Source: Christensenella sp. UBA4247 | Lineage (GTDB): Bacteria; Bacillota; Clostridia; Christensenellales; CAG-1252 | Direction: 5' to 3' | Assembly: GCA_002395405.1 (NCBI GenBank) | Contig: DGWX01000007.1 | Span: forward strand, 1 to 11,561 | Length of the DNA: 11,561 nt | In this document: in pieces, positions 1 through 8,200 of the stretch | Position numbering within the stretch: the stretch's first letter is position 1 | Layout of the letters: each line of letters starts with the position of its first letter | The notes under the pieces: model-generated | Told to the model about the DNA's origin: nothing | The model's database searches: none | The model's input: the letters and a program-made list of their open reading frames with translations, nothing else | Made by a program: the position numbers and the translations under genes

Positions 1-34
1 GCCTCGGACTTTTTTTGATTTTGAAAAATCGAAC
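1..34 (-). terminator. Possible half of a terminator after rplL, cut by the window edge
   Basis: Read on the minus strand, seven A residues are followed by GTCCGAGGC running to the window edge. This would be the 5' half of a bidirectional hairpin terminator whose other half lies outside. A small GATTTT/AAAATC hairpin precedes it, without a T-run of its own. Only half the structure is visible, so the call is tentative. Confidence 0.3.
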
Positions 35-412
35 TTACTTGATTTCGACTTCCGCACCCGCAGCTTTGAGAGCTTCGGCAGCCTTGTCGGACTCTTCTTT
101 GCTGACGTTCTCTTTGACAGCCTTGGGAGCGCCGTCAACGAGGGCTTTCGCTTCGGCAAGGCCGAGGCTGGTAAGTTCACGAACCGCCTTGATAACGGCG
201 ATCTTGTTTGCGCCCGCCGCCTTCAAAACAACGGTGAACTCGGTCTTCTCTTCCTGAGCGGGAGCAGCAGCGCCTGCAGCGGGAGCAGCGGCAACTGCAA
301 CGGGAGCCGCAGCGGACACGCCGAATTCTTCTTCGAGAGCTTTAACGAGCTTGCTGATTTCAAGCACGGTCATACCTTTAATTTCTTCAATCATCTTTTC
401 GATATCTGCCAT
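35..412 (-). CDS. rplL: 50S ribosomal protein L7/L12
   Basis: The 125-residue product is the ribosomal stalk protein that recruits translation GTPases (EF-Tu, EF-G, IF2). The N-terminal dimerisation helices that bind L10 are visible (about residues 1-33, starting [20 protein letters not shown]). An Ala/Pro-rich flexible hinge follows (about 34-53), then the C-terminal globular domain (about 55-125) with the conserved stretch [20 protein letters not shown] and a [18 protein letters not shown] segment. Length is normal for the family. The start is supported by a GGAGG ribosome binding site nine bases upstream. It is the last gene of the cluster, 68 bp after rplJ across an AT-rich spacer, and should be co-transcribed with rplJ under the L10 leader. 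The assignment is secure. Confidence 0.98.
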   Translation of the reverse strand: MADIEKMIEEIKGMTVLEISKLVKALEEEFGVSAAAPVAVAAAPAAGAAAPAQEEKTEFTVVLKAAGANKIAVIKAVRELTSLGLAEAKALVDGAPKAVKENVSKEESDKAAEALKAAGAEVEIK

Positions 413-480
413 TTTAATTTTCCTCCGATTTTAATTTGTTTTTTTATAAATATAAATAATGATTTAATGGGTGAATTGGT

Positions 481-996
481 TTACTTTTCCGCAATCGCGT
501 TGAGGACTCTCGCAAGTCCGGCAACGGTTTCGTTAAGCACTCTGGCAAGGCCGCTGATCGGCGCTTCGAGGGTACCGAGAAGTTTCGCAACGAGAACTTC
601 TTTCGGCGGCAAGGTCGCAAGCTCCTTTACTCCGTCCACGTTGATATAAGAACCTTCGATCATACCGCATTTAACGGTCATTTTCTTGTACTTATCCGCG
701 CTTTCGAGAAGGATCTTCGCGGGAGCCACGGGATCGCCGTTTGCAAAAGCAACGGCAGTCGGTCCGTTCAGCGCTTCGTCAAAATCGGTATAACCGAGTT
801 CGTTGAACGCTTTTTGCACGAGCCTGTTTTTCAAAACGCGGTACTCGACGTTTGCTTCGCGGAGCGTCTTACGAAGTTCGGTATCTTCGAACACGGTAAG
901 TCCTTTATAATCCACGATAACGACGGAACCCGCATTGGAGATCTTGGATTTGATCTCTTCCACAAGCTGCTTTTTCTCTTCCAATGCTGCTGACAT
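481..996 (-). CDS. rplJ: 50S ribosomal protein L10
   Basis: The 171-residue product is L10, the base of the ribosomal stalk, which binds 23S rRNA and the L7/L12 dimers. Its N-terminal RNA-binding domain shows the family pattern (EEKKQLVEEIKSKISNAGSV, then a VDYKGLTV segment and VEYRVLKNRLVQKA at about residues 51-64). The C-terminal helix that carries L7/L12 is present (about 140-171, GLARVLNETVAGLARVLNAI). Length is typical. An AAAGGAGG ribosome binding site precedes the ATG. The gene lies after an L10 leader with an attenuator, so autoregulation by the L10-L12 complex binding its own mRNA is expected from family knowledge. rplL follows 68 bp downstream. Confidence 0.98.
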   Translation of the reverse strand: MSAALEEKKQLVEEIKSKISNAGSVVIVDYKGLTVFEDTELRKTLREANVEYRVLKNRLVQKAFNELGYTDFDEALNGPTAVAFANGDPVAPAKILLESADKYKKMTVKCGMIEGSYINVDGVKELATLPPKEVLVAKLLGTLEAPISGLARVLNETVAGLARVLNAIAEK

Positions 997-1023
997 TTCT
1001 TTACCTCCTTTTCAGAATCAGGG

Positions 1024-1059
1024 AATAAAAATACTCCCCACGCCAAAAGACACAGGGAG
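1024..1059 (-). terminator. Attenuator hairpin in the rplJ leader
   Basis: On the minus strand CTCCCTGTG pairs with CGTGGGGAG (nine pairs including wobbles, 8-nt loop), followed by TATTTTTATT. It lies between the L10 leader core and the rplJ ribosome binding site, where a transcription attenuator is expected. Inference: it sets rplJL read-through. Confidence 0.8.
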
Positions 1060-1077
1060 CATAGTTTCTTTTCATGA

Positions 1078-1137
1078 AATCGCATCCTCGGCAAGCCCTT
1101 TTTTGTTATGGGAAAACCCGCTTGCTGTCTTAAGACG
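1078..1137 (-). promoter_or_regulatory. Ribosomal protein L10 leader
   Basis: The minus-strand leader of rplJ contains CTTAAGACAGCAAGCGGG and, further on, GGGCTTGCCGAGGATG. This matches the known L10 leader pattern (AAGACAG followed by a paired 3' segment ending TGCCGAGG). AGCAAGC and GCTTGC close a helix around a loop that includes CCCATAACAAAAAAGGG. In known cases L10(L12)4 binds this mimic of its 23S rRNA site and represses its own operon. The core is followed at once by the attenuator hairpin. It begins about at the transcription start predicted from the promoter. Confidence 0.85.
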
Positions 1138-1142
1138 AATTT

Positions 1143-1172
1143 ATTATAATTGAGTTTTTACAGCGCCGTCAA
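1143..1172 (-). promoter_or_regulatory. Sigma-70-type promoter for rplJ-rplL
   Basis: Minus strand: -35 TTGACG (1167-1172), 18-bp spacer, perfect -10 TATAAT (1143-1148). The -35 begins 11 bp after the rplA stop codon, so rplJL has its own promoter in addition to any read-through from rplKA. Confidence 0.85.
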
Positions 1173-1182
1173 GCAAATTGAA

Positions 1183-1878
1183 TTAGGAATTTGCTTTCGC
1201 GTAGCTGACTTTGATGCCGGGGCCCATCGTGGTGGACACGCTGACCGAACGGAGATACGTTCCTTTCGCGGTGCTCGGCTTCGCCTTGATGATCGCGTCC
1301 ATAACGGTCGCAAAGTTTTCGTGAAGCTTTTCCGCGCCGAAGCTGGCCTTACCGACCGCGACGTGAATGATGTTCGTCTTATCCAGTCTGTACTCAACTT
1401 TACCGGCTTTTACTTCTTTGACCGCCTTTTGAACGTCCATCGTAACGGTTCCGCTCTTCGGGTTCGGCATAAGTCCCTTAGGACCGAGCAAACGAGCGAT
1501 ACGACCGACCATACCCATCATATCGGGGGTGGTGATACATACGTCGAAATCGAACCAGTTATCCTTTTGGATCTTGGCGATGATCTCTTCCGCGCCGACG
1601 ACATCCGCGCCTGCCGCCAAAGCTTCGTCCGCTTTGTCGCCCTTCGCGATCACGAGGACCTTTACGCTCTTACCCGTTCCGTTCGGAAGAACGACAACGC
1701 CACGAACCTGCTGATCCGCGTGCTTGCTGTCAACGCCGAGCTTAACGTGCAGTTCAACGGATTCGTCGAACTTTGCGCTGGCGGTTTTGACGGCGAGAGC
1801 CATCGCTTCCACGCTGTCGTACACCTTGTTCTTTTCTACTAATTGAGAAGCCTCTTTATATCTCTTGCTGACTTTCAT
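1183..1878 (-). CDS. rplA: 50S ribosomal protein L1
   Basis: The 231-residue product is L1, which binds 23S rRNA at the mobile L1 stalk near the E site and in many bacteria also represses the L11-L1 mRNA. Family segments are clear: [20 protein letters not shown] at the N terminus, [15 protein letters not shown] (about 62-76), [20 protein letters not shown] (about 127-146) and the C-terminal [21 protein letters not shown]. Length is standard. The start is fixed by GGAGG eight bases upstream. This site begins at the last base of the rplK stop codon, so rplK and rplA are tightly coupled. Confidence 0.98.
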   Translation of the reverse strand: MKVSKRYKEASQLVEKNKVYDSVEAMALAVKTASAKFDESVELHVKLGVDSKHADQQVRGVVVLPNGTGKSVKVLVIAKGDKADEALAAGADVVGAEEIIAKIQKDNWFDFDVCITTPDMMGMVGRIARLLGPKGLMPNPKSGTVTMDVQKAVKEVKAGKVEYRLDKTNIIHVAVGKASFGAEKLHENFATVMDAIIKAKPSTAKGTYLRSVSVSTTMGPGIKVSYAKANS

Positions 1879-1889
1879 TTTGCCCCTCC

Positions 1890-2315
1890 TTAGTCCTCAA
1901 CGGTAACGCCCATGCTGCGCGCGGTACCGGCGATCATGCTCATTGCCGCTTCCACGGAAGCCGCGTTCAGATCCGGCATTTTAAGCTCCGCGATCTCTTT
2001 TACTTGCGCCTTGGTCAGTTTCGCGACCTTGTCCTTATTCGGCTTCGCCGAGCCGCTCTCGATGCCGCACGCCTTCTTAATAAGAACGGGAGCGGGAGGC
2101 GTCTTGGTGATGAAGGAGAAGGAACGATCGTTGTAAATGGTCATGACGACCGGGATCACGAGACCGATCTTATCCGCGGTCTTGTCGTTAAATTCTTTAA
2201 CGAAACCGGGGAGGTTGATTCCGTGCGGGCCGAGCGTGGAACCGACGGGCGGTCCCGGAGTGGCTTTACCTGCGGGAAGTTGCAATTTTACTATTGCCGT
2301 AACTTTCTTTGCCAT
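1890..2315 (-). CDS. rplK: 50S ribosomal protein L11
   Basis: The 141-residue product is L11, which binds the GTPase-associated region of 23S rRNA together with L10. The N-terminal domain starts [20 protein letters not shown] and includes [20 protein letters not shown], with the conserved prolines of the thiostrepton-binding cleft. The C-terminal RNA-binding domain spans about residues 74-141 and ends with [12 protein letters not shown]. Length matches the family. A TAGGAGG ribosome binding site supports the start. It is followed by rplA with an 11-bp gap and preceded by nusG with a 102-bp spacer that contains hairpins. Confidence 0.98.
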   Translation of the reverse strand: MAKKVTAIVKLQLPAGKATPGPPVGSTLGPHGINLPGFVKEFNDKTADKIGLVIPVVMTIYNDRSFSFITKTPPAPVLIKKACGIESGSAKPNKDKVAKLTKAQVKEIAELKMPDLNAASVEAAMSMIAGTARSMGVTVED

Positions 2316-2350
2316 ATTGTTTCCTCCTATATAGCAATCGTGGTACTAAC

Positions 2351-2400
2351 GAGCGAAAATGGAAATATTTTTCCGCTCTCCCATAAAAAGGCTTGCGCCT
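2351..2400 (-). promoter_or_regulatory. Two hairpins in the nusG-rplK spacer
   Basis: Reading the minus strand, AGGC-GCAA-GCCT followed by TTTTTA (2385-2400) resembles a weak terminator after nusG. Next is a composite stem (2351-2378): GAGC and GCTC enclose GGAAA/TTTCC with a six-base asymmetric internal loop. The second could be a leader element for rplK-rplA such as an L1 autoregulatory site, but I base that only on position and the asymmetric loop. No clear promoter is seen in the spacer. Confidence 0.35.
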
Positions 2401-2417
2401 GTTTTATTTGAATGAAA

Positions 2418-2981
2418 TTACGCTTTTTCGACTTGATTGAATTCAAGCTCGATCGGCGTGGGTTTGCCGAACATCGAAAGCACGACCTTGACGATCCCGT
2501 GCTCCGCGTCGATCTCCGAAAGCTCTCCGAAATAGCTCTCGAAAGCGCCCGAAATAATGCGAACCTGATCTCCGACTTTCAGATTGAGATCTTCCGCTTT
2601 GACCTTTTCGAGCCCGTTCCTTCTGACTTCCTCGGCGGAAAGCGCTTCGGGCCTGCCGCCCGCGCCTACGAATCCCGTAACGCCGTGGATATGAGTCACC
2701 ATATAGTAAACGTGATCGGAATAGATCATTTTGATAAACGCATAAGTCGGGAATTTCTTTTTCAGAACCGTCTTACGCTTGGTTTTGGTTTCAACGATCT
2801 CCTCTTCTTGGGGAACGACGACGTCGAAAATGCTGTCTTGCAAGCCGTTGTTCTCAACCATTTTGAGGATATTGTCGCGAACGGCAAGCTCGTAAGTCGA
2901 GTAGGTATGGATTACGTACCACTTCGCTTGCGCCGCGCGCTCTTGGACTTCCGCTTCTTTCTTCTCGATATTGTTATCCAT
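2418..2981 (-). CDS. nusG: Transcription termination/antitermination factor NusG
   Basis: The 187-residue product is NusG, which binds the RNA polymerase clamp and modulates pausing, Rho action and coupling to ribosomes. The NGN domain starts at AKWYVIHTYSTYE (about 19-31) and continues through FPTYAFIKM (about 77-85) and HIHGVTGFVGAGGRP. The C-terminal KOW domain shows VGDQVRIISGAFESYFGE and the typical VVLSMFGKPTPIELEFNQVE. Most homologs read FPGY where this one reads FPTY, a mild variant. Its ATG lies four bases after the secE stop codon, so the ribosome binding site lies inside secE and is weak (GGTGAAAT), pointing to translational coupling. Confidence 0.97.
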   Translation of the reverse strand: MDNNIEKKEAEVQERAAQAKWYVIHTYSTYELAVRDNILKMVENNGLQDSIFDVVVPQEEEIVETKTKRKTVLKKKFPTYAFIKMIYSDHVYYMVTHIHGVTGFVGAGGRPEALSAEEVRRNGLEKVKAEDLNLKVGDQVRIISGAFESYFGELSEIDAEHGIVKVVLSMFGKPTPIELEFNQVEKA

Positions 2982-2985
2982 AAGC

Positions 2986-3210
2986 TTATTTCACCAATAA
3001 AGTAAAGAGCCAAGAGAGCAAGCTGTCAAATCCGAGAATGATCAAAAGGAAGAATACCACAACGGCGAGCACGATGCCGGTCTCCGCCATGACTTTTCCG
3101 AAGGTGGGCCAGCTTACCTTTTTAAGCTCGGAAATGATCTCCTTGATGCCCTTCCCCATTCTTTTGAAAACGTTGGGCTTCTTGGTAGCCGTCTTAGTAG
3201 CACCTTTCAT
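2986..3210 (-). CDS. secE: Preprotein translocase subunit SecE
   Basis: The 74-residue product is the short, single-membrane-segment form of SecE, the clamp subunit of the SecYEG channel. A basic N-terminal tail (about 1-22) leads into the amphipathic helix carrying the signature ELKKVSWPT (about 28-36). One transmembrane segment of about 23 residues follows (about 44-66, GIVLAVVVFFLLIILGF and onward). The length fits one-segment Gram-positive SecE. The start follows a run of six G residues in the 11-bp gap after rpmG. Its place between rpmG and nusG is the classical one. Confidence 0.95.
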   Translation of the reverse strand: MKGATKTATKKPNVFKRMGKGIKEIISELKKVSWPTFGKVMAETGIVLAVVVFFLLIILGFDSLLSWLFTLLVK

Positions 3211-3221
3211 AAGAACCCCCC

Positions 3222-3389
3222 TTATTTGCTTTCTCTGTGAAGGGTGTGCTTCTTGCAGAACTTACAATACTTCATAAGTTCGATTCTGTCGGGAGTGTTC
3301 TTCTTATTCTTGTAATCGTTATAATTGCGCTGCTTGCACTCCGTGCAGGCAAGAGTAATCTTCATGCGATTTTCTTTTTTCGCTGCCAT
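3222..3389 (-). CDS. rpmG: 50S ribosomal protein L33
   Basis: The 55-residue product is L33 of the zinc-binding type. Four cysteines form two pairs, CTEC and CKFC, in the context [15 protein letters not shown] and [14 protein letters not shown], as in C+ versions of L33. An ATG six codons upstream is also open, but the start at 3389 (MAAKKENR) fits the family better and has GGAGG 11 bases upstream. That same GGAGG lies within the first codons of the longer reading, which makes the longer start unlikely. It is the first gene of the rpmG-secE-nusG unit. Confidence 0.93.
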   Translation of the reverse strand: MAAKKENRMKITLACTECKQRNYNDYKNKKNTPDRIELMKYCKFCKKHTLHRESK

Positions 3390-3441
3390 ACCTTGTGACG
3401 CCTCCAAAAAAATTACACCCGTCTATCGAGAGTGCTTATTT

Positions 3442-3470
3442 AGTGTAACACACCGAAAAATGCCTGTCAA
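3442..3470 (-). promoter_or_regulatory. Sigma-70-type promoter for rpmG-secE-nusG
   Basis: Minus strand: perfect -35 TTGACA (3465-3470), 17-bp spacer, -10 TACACT (3442-3447). About 45 bp of leader precede the rpmG start. The strength fits a ribosomal protein operon. Confidence 0.85.
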
Positions 3471-3504
3471 TGTTTTTTATCCTCTTATTTTTATTTATTT
3501 TTCG

Positions 3505-3545
3505 CGCGGTTGTATTTATCGTTGCGCGCGTGAAAAGCAACCGCG
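3505..3545. repeat. Inverted repeat upstream of the rpmG promoter
   Basis: CGCGGTTG (3505-3512) and CAACCGCG (3538-3545) form perfect 8-bp arms around a 25-bp loop. It lies about 35 bp upstream of the -35 box, between that promoter and the terminator of the neighbouring operon, in a 354-bp stretch without a gene (3390-3743). No T-run follows on either strand, so it is not a standard terminator. Its role is unknown. Confidence 0.4.
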
Positions 3546-3644
3546 ACGCATCGCGTTAAATCGTTTCTTCGATCCGGTTATCCGCGAAATTGACATACGG
3601 CTTTCCGCGTTTGACAGCGTGCGAAAGCGTCTTGGCGGCGCCGT

Positions 3645-3674
3645 AAAAAAAAGCCGCTCCCGATGAGGAACGGC
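3645..3674 (-). terminator. Rho-independent terminator of the 1006-aa/509-aa operon
   Basis: Minus strand: GCCGTTCC pairs with GGAGCGGC (eight pairs, one a G-U wobble), followed directly by eight T residues. It lies about 70 bp after the stop codon at 3744, correctly oriented to end that operon. Confidence 0.9.
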
Positions 3675-3743
3675 AAATACAGCGGGAATGCCATGATCCG
3701 AAGCCGCAGAGCTTCGATCCGCTATCGATTGGGCGAGTCGAGT

Positions 3744-5273
3744 TTATCTTGTCGCGAGATCGTTCATATACTCGCAAGAAAGGCGAATGATCTCTTCCAC
3801 GTCCTCGTTCGAACGGAAAGTTTCGTCCACGACGGCGGCGTACCATTTATACCCCGAAGCCTTGGGGAAGGGAGAAACGCTCGCTTTCGGGTGTTTTTCG
3901 CGGATCGCCGCGAACTCTTCTTCGGAAGCGCGGAAGATCATTCGGGAAACGCCGTCCTTCTCGTACGCCATCATAAAGGTTTTGCCGCGCACTTTGAAAG
4001 TAGAGGGAGAAAGAGGATTGTCGCTTTCGCTGACGGAAACCGGATAGGTCTCGCCGAGGCTGCGCGCATAAGAAGCCATTTCCTTTTTGCCGTAAAGCCC
4101 GTAAGCGCCTTCTTCCCATTCCGTCGCGTCACTCGCTACGATATAGTCGCGATCCGCAAGGTATTGGTATTTTACGATCGCCTCATTGATCTTTACTTCT
4201 TCCTTATTTGCGTAGTCCACGTTTACTTCTTGGGTCGCTTCGTCGTAATTGAGCAAATACACGTACTTATACGCTAAGCGAACCGCCGCGGTAACGATAT
4301 TGAGATCGGTTACCTCCTGCGAAAGGATCCACTTATACCAATCCCCGCCCTTGGGATAAACCGCTTTGGTAAACAGCTTGAACTGCTTTTGCAGGGCGGC
4401 AGCCGTCTTCTTATGCAGGCGGAGAACGAGTTTCACCATATTTTTGCGCTCGTAAACGAGCATAAACGTACAAATTCCCACGCGGCAACTGTCCGGCAGA
4501 TCCTCTCCGCCGCGCTCGTAAACGTTCGCGGGAAGGTATTCGTCCAATCCGGCGGCATAGTCCAAAATCTCTTTTTTCGTCAGAAGCGTGATCTTTTTCT
4601 TTCTCTCTTTCGCGAGGATCGCGGCAGCCGCCCCTGCGTTCGCCGCCGCTGCCGCCGCCACGGCGGCCGCCTCGCTCGCCTTGAGTTTCTCGATCTTTTC
4701 CTGCGCTTTTTCCGCGCTTTCATTCGCCGAACGGGCTTCGCTTCTCGCTTTTTCGAGCGCTTCCTTGGTTTGCGTCAGCGCCAAGATCTCTTTTTCTCTT
4801 TCCTCCTTGGCTTTTTCCTGCTCGGCAAGGAGCCTTTCTTTCTCTTCTTGGGCTTTTTCCTGCTCGGCAAGGAGTCTTTCTTTCTCTTCTTGGGCTTTTT
4901 GCTTTTCGGAGATCAGGGCGGCTTTTTCCGCTTCGGCTTTTTGCTTTTCCTCAATAAGAGCCGCGGACTTTTCTTCCGCTTCGCTCTTTTGCGCTTGCAA
5001 GAGCGCGTTTTCTTCTTTCGCGGCGGAAAGCGCTTTTTCGATTTCTTCTTTCATACTCTCCGCCATCTTCTTTTTCGCGAGAGCCGCCGAATTTTTCTCC
5101 CCTTTGCGTCTGCCTTTCTTAATGCCCGCGGCGTACAAGGCGACCGCGCCGATAAAAAATCCCAAAAGAAGGGTCAGCCCGCCGAACGCGCCGATCGCGA
5201 TCATTTGATTGAGGGTAAAACCGCCGACCGTTTCTTTGAAAGTATCGATAAAAGCACAAAGATTATTTGTCAT
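3744..5273 (-). CDS. Membrane-anchored coiled-coil protein with two YjbR/MmcQ-like domains
   Basis: The 509-residue product is not a named protein I recognise. It has a hydrophobic membrane segment at about residues 22-50, followed by a basic stop-transfer patch (KKGRRKG). A long charged coiled coil runs over about 65-200, including 14-residue repeats of the type AQEEKERLLAEQEK (about 127-165), and an Ala-rich linker follows (about 200-222). The C-terminal half seems to hold two related domains (about 233-345 and 398-508). The second shows the YjbR/MmcQ pattern: FKVRGKTFMMAYEKDG, then a SEEEFAAIREKHP helix, a SGYKWYAAVV strand and a final EEIIRLSCEYM helix. The first is more divergent (RVGICTFMLVYERKNM and DWYKWILS). 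The basic patch predicts a cytoplasmic C-terminal part. The start overlaps the end of the upstream gene by 11 bp and has GGAGG just before it, so the two are translationally coupled. Domain identity is by eye; function is unknown. Confidence 0.85.
   Translation of the reverse strand: MTNNLCAFIDTFKETVGGFTLNQMIAIGAFGGLTLLLGFFIGAVALYAAGIKKGRRKGEKNSAALAKKKMAESMKEEIEKALSAAKEENALLQAQKSEAEEKSAALIEEKQKAEAEKAALISEKQKAQEEKERLLAEQEKAQEEKERLLAEQEKAKEEREKEILALTQTKEALEKARSEARSANESAEKAQEKIEKLKASEAAAVAAAAAANAGAAAAILAKERKKKITLLTKKEILDYAAGLDEYLPANVYERGGEDLPDSCRVGICTFMLVYERKNMVKLVLRLHKKTAAALQKQFKLFTKAVYPKGGDWYKWILSQEVTDLNIVTAAVRLAYKYVYLLNYDEATQEVNVDYANKEEVKINEAIVKYQYLADRDYIVASDATEWEEGAYGLYGKKEMASYARSLGETYPVSVSESDNPLSPSTFKVRGKTFMMAYEKDGVSRMIFRASEEEFAAIREKHPKASVSPFPKASGYKWYAAVVDETFRSNEDVEEIIRLSCEYMNDLATR
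4811..4894. repeat. 42-bp tandem repeat inside the coiled-coil gene
   Basis: Two adjacent, nearly identical 42-bp copies (4811-4852 and 4853-4894) encode the 14-residue coiled-coil repeat. A further, more diverged copy follows in the protein. The near-identity of the copies suggests recent duplication by slippage, and the repeat number may vary between strains. Confidence 0.8.
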
Positions 5274-8200
5274 ATTTGCCTCCGAGTTCCTTTATATCCA
5301 CGCTCTTTTTGACCTTTGCAAAAAGGATAATAAATACGATGAGCAGAACGAGCGCGACCCCGCTTATCTCGACCAAAAACCAATCGGAAAGAAAGCCGAC
5401 TCCCTTTGCGGGAGGCGCTTCTTTAACGGGGATCTCCAAAATCTCCGACGCTTCGGCACCCGATCGCGCAGGCTCTCTGACTTGCAGAACGTACGATCCG
5501 TCCTTGTCGAGCCCGTCGAAATCTCCGCCGTCGGCCCAGTCGGAGAGGATCTCGCCGTCTTCTCCCAGCAAGCGGTATTCGAGGGTCAGTTCGCTTTGCA
5601 CGATCAATTCGCCGCGCGCTTTGTTATACGAAAGTTGAACGGACTTTTCGTCCACGGCGGCGCGCGTCGTTCGAACGGAAAGCGAAGACGAGGCGCCCGC
5701 GGAAGCGTCGTTCTTCGCGCGGAAAGAGATCTCGTAAGGGGTATTTGCCGCCAATCCCGTTACTTCGAGTCCGTCCGTCCAATCGGAGATCCATTCTCCG
5801 TTTCGCCTGACGCGATGCTGGACTGTATAATCCGCGGCGTTTTGAATGCGCTCGGCGGAAAAAGTCAGGGAAGAAGAAGTCGAAGCGGTTTTTTTGCAAA
5901 CGGGAGCCGGAAAGGCAAGCGCAAAGGAAACGGGTTCGCTCCAATCCCCTTCCGCCGTTTCGTAATTTACGCTGTCGGATACGCGCAAACGAACGTAATA
6001 CGTAACGCCGTATTTCAGAGCGGTAAATTTAACGGAAGCGTTTCCCGAAGCGCCCGTTTGAGAGGCGAAATTCGATTTTTGGGAGATCTGCCCTTCCAAA
6101 GACGTTTCTCCGCCCTTGGCAGACGCGATCGCAGCCCGACCGGAGAAGGAAACGGAAACCTCGACCGCGGCGGGCGCAAGCGCTTTTACGACGGAAAACA
6201 CCGAAGTTTCCTCGTTTTCGGAAAGATCGTGCAAAATGACCTTTTTGACCTCGTAGATCGGAGAAGTCAATCCGGAGAAGTCGATCTCGTAAGAACCGAC
6301 CGGAGATGCTTTCGCGCCGCCCGCGGAAGTAATTCCCGTTCCGCCGAGCGCGCTTCCGAGCGCGGATCCTTCCGCAAGCCCGTCTTTTTCCCTATTCTCC
6401 GCGCCGATCGTCTCGTCGTAAAAATACAGCGATCTCAAAGAAACGGTAGCGGGTGAAAAAACGAAGGTTTCGCCGTAAGGTTTTTTCGCCTTCGTAACGT
6501 CGTACAGAGCAGCGACGGGTCGTTTTGCGATCGAAAGAGGGAAAACGCGCTCTTCCGCTTCGTAAAGATCGCTCGAAAGAGCGCAGGTAACGGAAAAATC
6601 GCCTACCTGAGAAGGAAGCCCGGCGCGAGAAGCGCTTTCTCCGTTTTTAACATAAGAATAAGAAAGCGTTCCCGGCAAAACGGTTTCCCCTTCCTCTCCG
6701 TAATCGAGATAGAGCGCGCAAGGCGCAAAGGTTTCTCCGTAATATAATTTCGGAAGATCGAAAAGAACGATCGAAACGCCCGACGAGCGCTTTACGATGC
6801 GAACGAGCGCGGAAGAATAAGACAGCGTTACGTTGTCATCCGTCAAACTCGTCATTTGGGAAAACGCCGTTTCGCTTCCCACGCTCAGCCCTACCGTCGG
6901 CGCGGATAAAAGGAAGGAGTATTCGACGCCGTCGAAGGTATAGACGACGGTCTCCTCGTAATCGGCGTCCGATCCGTACTCACACGCAACGGTTTCGGAA
7001 TACTCTCCCACGACTCTCTTTTCCACCGTTAAACGAAGATCTTCGAGGGATACGCTCGTTACGGCGGAGCAGTAAAAACTTTCGAGGCTCATCGGATACG
7101 TTCCGCACGGGAGATCGCCTTCGCCTGCCGAAAGAGAACAAGTCAGATCGAGCGTCACGCCCGAATAAAGAGAAAGTCCGGTAAAGGTGATCGATCCGCT
7201 GAAATCTTTGACTTTTGCGTCCAAATAAGCGTAAGTAAGTTCTTCGGGAGAAATAAACACGTATCTTTGATCCCCCTCTCTTTCCGCTCTTTTGGATTCG
7301 TCCGAATAAATCGTAACGGAAGAAACGATCGCGCGGATGGTCGAAACGGAAGAAAGATCCGCCGAAACGGCATAATTCGACGCATCCCCTAAAAGATAGC
7401 TCGAAGGATCGCCCGCGGAGGGCGTTATCTCGTAAAAATAAGGTTCGATCTCGTAAGAAGAACCGACGGAGAGAACCGACGCCGATTCGGTAAGGCGGAA
7501 GAACAAAGTTACGATCTCGCCGTTTTCGCCGTTTTCGGTAAGGGACAAAACGCTTTCGCCATCGGACAAATAAAAGTCGTTAAAGGGAACTTCTCTCTCT
7601 TCCGCATAAGTAAACGCCAGCGTTTTTTTCAAAACGGAGAAAAGCGCAAGCGAAGAACTCCCCTCTTCGTACACGGTAACGGTGTAATAATCGGAAACGT
7701 CATCTCCCCCTTTCGTAACGGAAACGGCGGAGATCTCGTAAGAACCGACGGAAGCGGTCGGCAAAAATCCTTCGGAGGATAAAACGACGGAGAGAGACGA
7801 GTCCTCGTCTTCCGGGCGCAGGAACGACCAAGAGAGAGACGAGCAAACGGAACCGTACGTTTTGGAAAGATCGGAAGCGGAAACCGTCAGATCGAGCTTC
7901 TTTCCTTCCACGATAAAAGTGATCGTTCCGCTGCAATCGATTCCCGAAAGAACGTTGCCCGCTTCGTCCGTTGCGTCCACGTTGCCGAAAGCGCTCATAT
8001 AGTACCGCCCGGGAGAGGCGGCAACCCTGCCGTCCGCACCGAGAAGAGAATTCTCTTCACCGCCTTTCTCGATAGCGCCGACGCAAGAGCGGATCTTATA
8101 ATATTTGCCCGTTCCGGAGATCTCGTTTACGTAAAAAACGGGCAGGTCTCCGTAAGAAAGATACACGGTCAGATCCTCGCCGATCGAATAGGTTTCCGCC

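Noticed and set aside
1150..1842. 230-codon plus-strand open frame
   Set aside because: Antisense to rplA, whose identity is certain.
3390..3407. Six-codon N-terminal extension of L33
   Set aside because: The extension would overlap the GGAGG ribosome binding site, and the family starts near MAAKKENR.
3556..3846. 96-codon minus-strand open frame over the operon terminator
   Set aside because: It spans the terminator and overlaps the end of the 509-residue gene in another frame; composition is Arg-rich and unlike a protein.
4389..5312. 307-codon plus-strand open frame
   Set aside because: Its Phe/Leu/Arg-rich repeats mirror the Glu/Lys/Ala-rich coiled coil on the other strand.
5209..6456. 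415-codon plus-strand open frame
   Set aside because: Arg-rich antisense shadow of the surface-protein gene with no recognisable domain or ribosome binding site.
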